Below are positions 16,001 to 19,025 of a stretch of DNA of 19,025 nt, one piece after another. Each line of letters opens with the position of its first letter. Positions within the stretch are counted from its first letter, which is position 1. Position numbers and translations under genes: made by a program. The notes below the pieces were generated by a model. That model was not told the origin of the DNA and made no database searches. It saw nothing but the letters and a program-made list of their open reading frames with translations. Origin of the DNA: Akkermansiaceae bacterium UBA2381. Its GTDB lineage: Bacteria; Verrucomicrobiota; Verrucomicrobiia; Verrucomicrobiales; DEV007. The stretch covers positions 1 through 19,025 of the forward strand of contig DDSV01000057.1 of the NCBI GenBank assembly GCA_002344215.1. Reading direction: 5' to 3'.

Positions 16001-17568
16001 CGCCGGATGGTAAACGCCTCCTAAGCGGGTCTAAAGATAAGACAATACGAATTTGGAACACAACCACTGGCGAATGCCTCTCCATAATTCAAGGGCATGA
16101 AAATTGGGTTACCACGGCTAAATTCTCACCGGACGGACGCCGACTGCTAAGTGGCTCCAAGGATAAAACGCTTCGTTTGTGGGACTCTAATAACGGTCGA
16201 TGCCTCTCCGTGATGGAAGGGCATGGAGAAATGGTCACTAGCGTGGCGTTCTCACCGGACGGCGGCCGCATCGTCAGTGGATCGGGCGACAAAACGTTAA
16301 GATTGTGGGATTGCGCAAGCGGAGAATGTATCGCCGAAATGGAGGGTCATGATGGCGTTGTCAACAGTGTAGTGTTCTCGGCGGATGGGCAACTCGTGCT
16401 TAGTGGGTCGTGGGACAACACGCTTCGGCTATGGAATGCAAGCAACGGAGAATGCCTTGCCGTGTTTTTAGGGCATGACTGGCATGTCATCAGCGTCGCG
16501 TTCTCCGTAGACAACCGCCGCCTGCTTAGTGGGTCGACCGATATGACACTAAGGCTTTGGGATGCGCAAAGCAGAGAATCCTTTGCTGTTCTGGAAGGGC
16601 ATAAGAGGCATATCAATAGCGTGGCATTCTCACCAGACGGAACTCGCATTCTAAGTGGGTCAGATGACAAAACATTGAGGCTGTGGGACGCAGGCAGCGG
16701 AGAATGCCTCGCCGTGCTAGAAGGAAATGAAGAAGGCATCAGCGTAGTGACGTTCTCTCCAGACGGATGCGCCGTACTTAGCAGGTCCGGAGACGGTACG
16801 TTGCGCCTGTGGAATGCGATTAGCAAGGAATACGTCGCCGCGATGCGTGGGCACAAGGATCATGTCTGGAGTGTGGAGTTTTCGCCGGATGGCAGCCGTC
16901 TGCTCAGCGGTTCGATGGATAAGACGCTAAGACTTTGGGACACAAGCAACGGGGAATGCCTAGCCGTAATGCGAGGGCATGAAGGTGATGTCCTTACGGT
17001 AGCCTTCTCACAAGATGGTCGCCGCCTCCTTAGCGGGTCTAATGACGGAACGCTCCGGCTCTGGGAAACGAGCAGCGGGGAATGTCTCTCTGTGATGCGA
17101 GGGCATCTTAGTGTAAATAGTATCGCGTTCTCGCCGGATGATCGCTACCTTCTTAGCGGGGGATGGTGGGACAAGACACTTCGGCAGTGGGACGCAGTCA
17201 GCGGAGAATGCCTCGCCGTGCTAGAAGGGCACCAAGAAGGTATCGACAGAGTAGCGTTCTCGATGGACGGTCGTCACTTGCTCAGTGCGGACAACCTTAA
17301 CACGCTCGTTTGGGATGCACAGAGCGGGAAATGCAAGGAAACTCTTCAAGGATGGGAACACTGCTCTGCATTTGCTGCAGGAGCATCGGCCGTCCAGTGG
17401 CTTACTCTGATTTTGAATGGTGAAACAATCATCCAGTCAGCTTCAGGCAGACCACTCACTGCCCGTTTCCCTTCTAGGCTTCATCCATCCCCAGTTTCTG
17501 ATGGAAGATGCTGGGCTGGATCGAACAGTAACCACTTAGTGATCGTGAAGTTGGAAGGAGGGGCATAA
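13021..17568 (+). CDS. DUF4062 - NACHT/STAND ATPase - 14-blade WD40 protein (NWD1-like)
   Basis: This is a 1515-residue protein. DUF4062 comes first ('VFISSTFRDMHAERDHL' at about 9-25, then 'LGQRYGW' near 89), a TIR-like-fold domain seen in animal NPHP3/NWD1 proteins. A STAND/NACHT-type ATPase follows, with P-loop 'AVPGQGKS' at about 324-331 (first Gly replaced by Ala) and Walker B 'IVILLDALNQL' at about 437-447, and then helical regions. Residues about 889-1443 hold 13 clear WD40 repeats of about 42 residues plus a degenerate 14th, enough for two seven-bladed propellers. A TTG at 12979 overlaps the previous stop. The ATG at 13021 is chosen because it begins just before the conserved DUF4062 strand. 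The likely role is an NLR-like sensor that oligomerises when the WD40 part binds a phage or stress ligand. A 57-bp palindrome lies in frame at about residues 479-498. Confidence 0.85.
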   Translation: MTGPDRTVRVFISSTFRDMHAERDHLVTVVFPELRERCEQLGLEFFDVDLRWGVPEKGVDGETANSWEYCRQWIDRVQPFFVCLLGQRYGWVPEPEKLKDESDRTRQEHDPRSITDMEVRYAVLEESERKRLSYFYLRTPTVPRPSADAPREQWELYGDFVDGEILENGFVEDPSAANKLTRLKKAVTECGRPARAYYCQWQGDHFSGMDAFGRAVFEDLWSAILRDPRYVTKAAWQEVLGVNPDNSPFYKQTEIPMEPALWKKLVEAAKPPLKNPLEAEREQMATFAASRLRWFRGRTNELKELIDFISDPADDQSSRLAVLAAVPGQGKSALMAKLASELSSPKKSIEGTKAFASFAPLCGQSLFLITHFVGATEQSSTAYALVKRLNNELDASGIVFPERPTPEGQPREESKLDFNSLCQRLYERLGNYDGSQRIVILLDALNQLSDGHELGWLPYRLGPGVRLVVSCIKESVGISLGVPPSGGHPDRVNAELRTPAQKVLTALKSRHPQPKIIPLGELREQDVRSIVTSHFEEYCKQLDPEHIDAICDAKRLPQARNPLYLLVMLSELRSLGGNDMNKVVPELIAGMATKFPDTVSLFAWVLQRMEDAEGFGREAVEAWCRYLALGRVGMASRELADLLERKFQSDEAALTAQRIERGLRRYLQRRGEMLDFFHGQLRQAVMGMYGGEKVICGAHIEIAEYFSDTANPNGEGPWSVEERHALSELPHHQIQAGVETWSKLIETLEALFFLEAKVAAGMAFELIRDFAVTLTVLPHDAGRDRLRLLEEALRRDIYFIARHAKDFPQGLFQCLWNSGWWYDCAEANCHFEDPKNGWKSPPSWKNDNPANSLSALLEKWRSERESAHPGFLWLRALRPPSVSLGSGQLAVLQGHDGYVTSVAFSPNNLFLLSGSYDKSLRLWDANSGECLAVLDGHEEGINSVAFSPDGSRLISGSGSSNSTDNTLRLWNVVGGECLLVLRGHEDYVSSVGFSPDGKRLLSGSKDKTIRIWNTTTGECLSIIQGHENWVTTAKFSPDGRRLLSGSKDKTLRLWDSNNGRCLSVMEGHGEMVTSVAFSPDGGRIVSGSGDKTLRLWDCASGECIAEMEGHDGVVNSVVFSADGQLVLSGSWDNTLRLWNASNGECLAVFLGHDWHVISVAFSVDNRRLLSGSTDMTLRLWDAQSRESFAVLEGHKRHINSVAFSPDGTRILSGSDDKTLRLWDAGSGECLAVLEGNEEGISVVTFSPDGCAVLSRSGDGTLRLWNAISKEYVAAMRGHKDHVWSVEFSPDGSRLLSGSMDKTLRLWDTSNGECLAVMRGHEGDVLTVAFSQDGRRLLSGSNDGTLRLWETSSGECLSVMRGHLSVNSIAFSPDDRYLLSGGWWDKTLRQWDAVSGECLAVLEGHQEGIDRVAFSMDGRHLLSADNLNTLVWDAQSGKCKETLQGWEHCSAFAAGASAVQWLTLILNGETIIQSASGRPLTARFPSRLHPSPVSDGRCWAGSNSNHLVIVKLEGGA
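14457..14513. repeat. REP/RPE-like palindromic element inside coding sequence
   Basis: The arm GCTCGGAGTTCCGC (14457-14470) pairs with GCGGAACTCCGAAC (14500-14513) with one mismatch. Within it are two perfect small hairpins: CCGCC-TTCA-GGCGG (14467-14480) and CCGCG-TGAA-CGCGG (14490-14503). The whole can fold as a cruciform or three-way junction. It spans 57 bp, exactly 19 codons, and encodes an insert rich in Gly and Pro directly after the ATPase strand 'GVRLVVSCIK'. Only one copy is in the window. Confidence 0.6.
15685..17349 (+). repeat. Tandem WD40-coding repeats, about 126-bp period
   Basis: Thirteen units begin with a 'GH' (or 'GN') dipeptide and end in 'TLRLW(D/N)...SGECLAVL'-type sequence at a spacing of about 42 codons. 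A degenerate 14th begins 'GWEH'. At DNA level several units share near-identical blocks, such as the 'ctnagtgggtc' core and 'agcggagaatgcctcgccgtgct'-like joints, which suggests duplication or conversion between units. Unit 2 has a short Ser/Asn-rich insert (near 15890-15906), and unit 12 lacks one residue and has a Trp-Trp insert. Confidence 0.85.
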
Positions 17569-17865
17569 CTTCTGAAGGAGGCTTCTAATCACGACATCAT
17601 CTCATCAACGACTTCCCTGCACCTACTCGCATTTGACGCAATTACATCGGACAACTCCGCATCAATTTCTCATGCTTCCTACTCCAAAAGACTTTTTCAA
17701 ACCCAACTTCTGGAAAAGTTTTTATGCAACTCCCTGCTCATTTTTTACCTCTGCAAAAGCCCATTTCGCAGCAAAGCCTTCGTAGCCTCCCCCGACCATG
17801 TCGCGCATCGTTTCCGAGATCCCGGTCCTCTCGAGCCGGGCTCTTTGAAACACGAAAGGCAAACG
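17569..17865 (+). other. Intergenic stretch between NWD1-like gene and DUF4922 gene
   Basis: These 297 bp show no supported gene. An AT-rich imperfect hairpin with a T-run is near 17686-17726 (ACTTTTTC against GGAAAAGTTTTT) and might terminate the upstream operon, but its stem is weak. The lower part is GC-richer and leads to a good Shine-Dalgarno-like AAAGG at 17855-17859 before the next ATG. Confidence 0.35.
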
Positions 17866-19025
17866 ATGATCAGCGACACCCTCCACGAAACGATGACCGG
17901 CCTGATCCGGCGGCACTACGAACGGGCCGGGGAGGATCTCTCGGCGCGGCTCCTCGCCCTGGGCGATCCGAGAGTCGATCTCGACTCCGTGATCGAGGGG
18001 CTCTGCACCCACCAACTCCACGCGGGCATCGTGCAGGATGATCTCCACACGCTGGAGCGATTCCAGATCGCTTCGCCTGCGGATCCCGCGCGTGTCTTCT
18101 ACGCGGACTATAATCCCGCCCGGGCGCGGCGGCATCTTGGGGCGGGGCCGGACCGTGGCCCCTCCCGGCTGGGCGCAGGTCCACGGCGGCTGCTACCTGT
18201 GTCCCGAGAACATCCTCTGGCAGCAGCGTTTCTGCCAGTTCCCGGCACTCGTCCCGCTGCCCTCGGGCGACTTCTTCGCCTGGGCCAATCCCTTCCCTCT
18301 CGGACACTTCCACGTCACCCTCGCCGCCGAGGCTCATGTGCCGCAGACGTGGATGCGAGCGGATCGCGAGGAGTCGCTCGATTCGCTGCGCCGCCGCCTC
18401 GTTGATCTGGTCCAACTCGCGGATCGTCTGCCTCGTTATTTGGTTTTCGAAAACGGTACCGGCGCGGGCGCGACCCTGCCCTTGCACCACCACTTTCAAG
18501 CCCTGAGAAAATGGCCCGGGCTGGTTCGTTATCCCATTGAGGAAGCGGCGCGGCGGCAGGAGGAAGCTGACAGGGTCGAGTCGGGGACCCAACCCTATGT
18601 AATCCGCGACTATCCCGTGGTCGCGCTCTTCTGGTGCGGCACGGCGGAGGAGATCACGGCAAACCTCGAGATCGCCCTGTCGGATTGTCTCGGTCGCTTC
18701 GACAGCGAGAACGACTGGCGGCATCTCACGACCAACTTCATCGCCGCCCGTGAATCGCGGACCGACAAACGGCTGCGACTTTTCCTCATTTCGCGCAACG
18801 CCCACATCACACGCGCGACCGGTCTCACGGGGGCCGTCGCCAGCCTCGAACTGGCGGGCGAACTTGTCTTCGCCCAGGAGCAGGATCGCGACCGCATCGC
18901 CGCCGGTCAGGTGAGTTATGCCAGCGTGTGGGAAACGCTCGCCTCGGCGCAGGACGCGGGGTCACGGGGTCACGGGGTCACGGGGTCACGGGGTCACGGG
19001 GTCACGGGGGCACGGGGTCACGGGG
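17866..19025 (+). pseudogene. DUF4922 (GalT/Ap4A-phosphorylase-like) gene, frameshifted, right end open
   Basis: The ATG at 17866 follows AAAGG with 6-bp spacing. The first frame encodes about 84-86 plausible residues, ending 'VFYADYNPARARR', which matches the 'FNPAR' strand of DUF4922 proteins. From about 18120 the family continues in the +1 frame: 'APPGWAQVHGGCYLCPENILW', 'PFPLGHFHVTLA', the HIT-like 'NGTGAGATLPLHHHFQ' near 18450-18499, then a C-terminal domain to 'VSYASVWETLASAQD'. One extra base in the GC-rich run around 18121-18133 would explain the switch. It may be a true pseudogene or a sequencing error. The family resembles GDP-sugar and diadenosine-polyphosphate phosphorylases; the exact substrate cannot be told. 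The second frame stays open to the window edge through the octamer repeat. Confidence 0.7.
18961..19025 (+). repeat. Octamer tandem repeat (GTCACGGG)n at window edge
   Basis: Eight units of GTCACGGG, the seventh reading GGCACGGG, run to the last base, so the true length is unknown. The unit is 8 bp, so changes in copy number shift the reading frame, and any forward frame encodes the same Val-Thr-Gly-Ser-Arg-Gly-His-Gly cycle without a stop. It sits where the DUF4922 domain should end. Confidence 0.9.

Noticed and set aside
15685..17349. Regularly spaced repeats that could suggest a CRISPR array
   Set aside because: The period is about 126 bp, the units are coding throughout and translate to WD40 repeats. 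There are no short identical repeats with unique spacers.
17799..17849. 16-codon open frame before the DUF4922 gene
   Set aside because: It is too short, has no ribosome site or regulatory motif, and stops before the AAAGG that serves the real start at 17866.
17870..18805. 311-codon open frame on the minus strand
   Set aside because: It is antisense to the DUF4922 coding sequence, whose HIT-like motif and Cys motif are recognisable on the plus strand. The translation is Arg-rich and featureless.

Overview
The window comes from a moderately GC-rich bacterium. No rRNA, tRNA or housekeeping gene is present to fix the taxon. Few genes have a Shine-Dalgarno sequence (the clearest is at 17855-17859). 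There are two giant WD40 receptors, and a structured palindrome sits in frame inside a coding sequence. Together these suggest a verrucomicrobium-like or related lineage, but this is a weak inference. Almost every gene belongs to a family tied to anti-phage defence or nucleotide signalling, so the window reads as a defence island.

Left end (1-1912): the trailing part of an integron cassette array. It holds a half attC (1-40), an HNH-like/Shedu nuclease cassette (61-1101), a complete 57-bp attC (1053-1109), a DUF4304 cassette (1118-1564), a complete 126-bp attC (1564-1689) and a small membrane-protein cassette (1697-1912). The two ends of cassettes 1 and 2 are mutually complementary in the R boxes, as expected for cassettes that were once circles. 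No matching right end is found for cassette 3, and 1913-2282 is non-coding as far as can be seen.

Centre-left (2283-6712): a 1458-residue membrane TIR protein (TIR, one membrane helix, WD40-type beta-propeller region, PsbP/DcrB-like C-terminal domain), followed by a rho-independent terminator.

Centre (6870-12982): the most unusual part. Two divergent transcription units encode three proteins that each end in, or consist of, a tandem pair of RyR domains. On the minus strand are a stand-alone double-RyR protein, a 60-residue acidic peptide ending in a cysteine-rich tail, and a two-helix channel-like protein with TrkA/RCK domains and double RyR. On the plus strand is a 1029-residue fusion of Nudix, RelA/SpoT synthetase, helical repeats, SLOG-like Rossmann domain and double RyR, with the Nudix and synthetase motifs intact. 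The proposed reading is a nucleotide-signal system: the fusion makes and trims a nucleotide alarm, and RyR/SLOG domains sense it or hold the proteins together. The channel-like RCK protein would act at the membrane, by analogy with CBASS-type logic.

Right (13021-17568): 38 bp downstream and probably co-transcribed is a 1515-residue DUF4062-NACHT/STAND-WD40 protein with 13 clear and one degenerate WD40 repeats, an architecture like animal NWD1/TEP1. It carries a 57-bp cruciform-forming palindrome in frame within the ATPase region. The window ends in a DUF4922 (GalT/Ap4A-phosphorylase-like) gene. That gene is split by an apparent single-base frameshift and runs into an 8-bp tandem repeat at the window edge.
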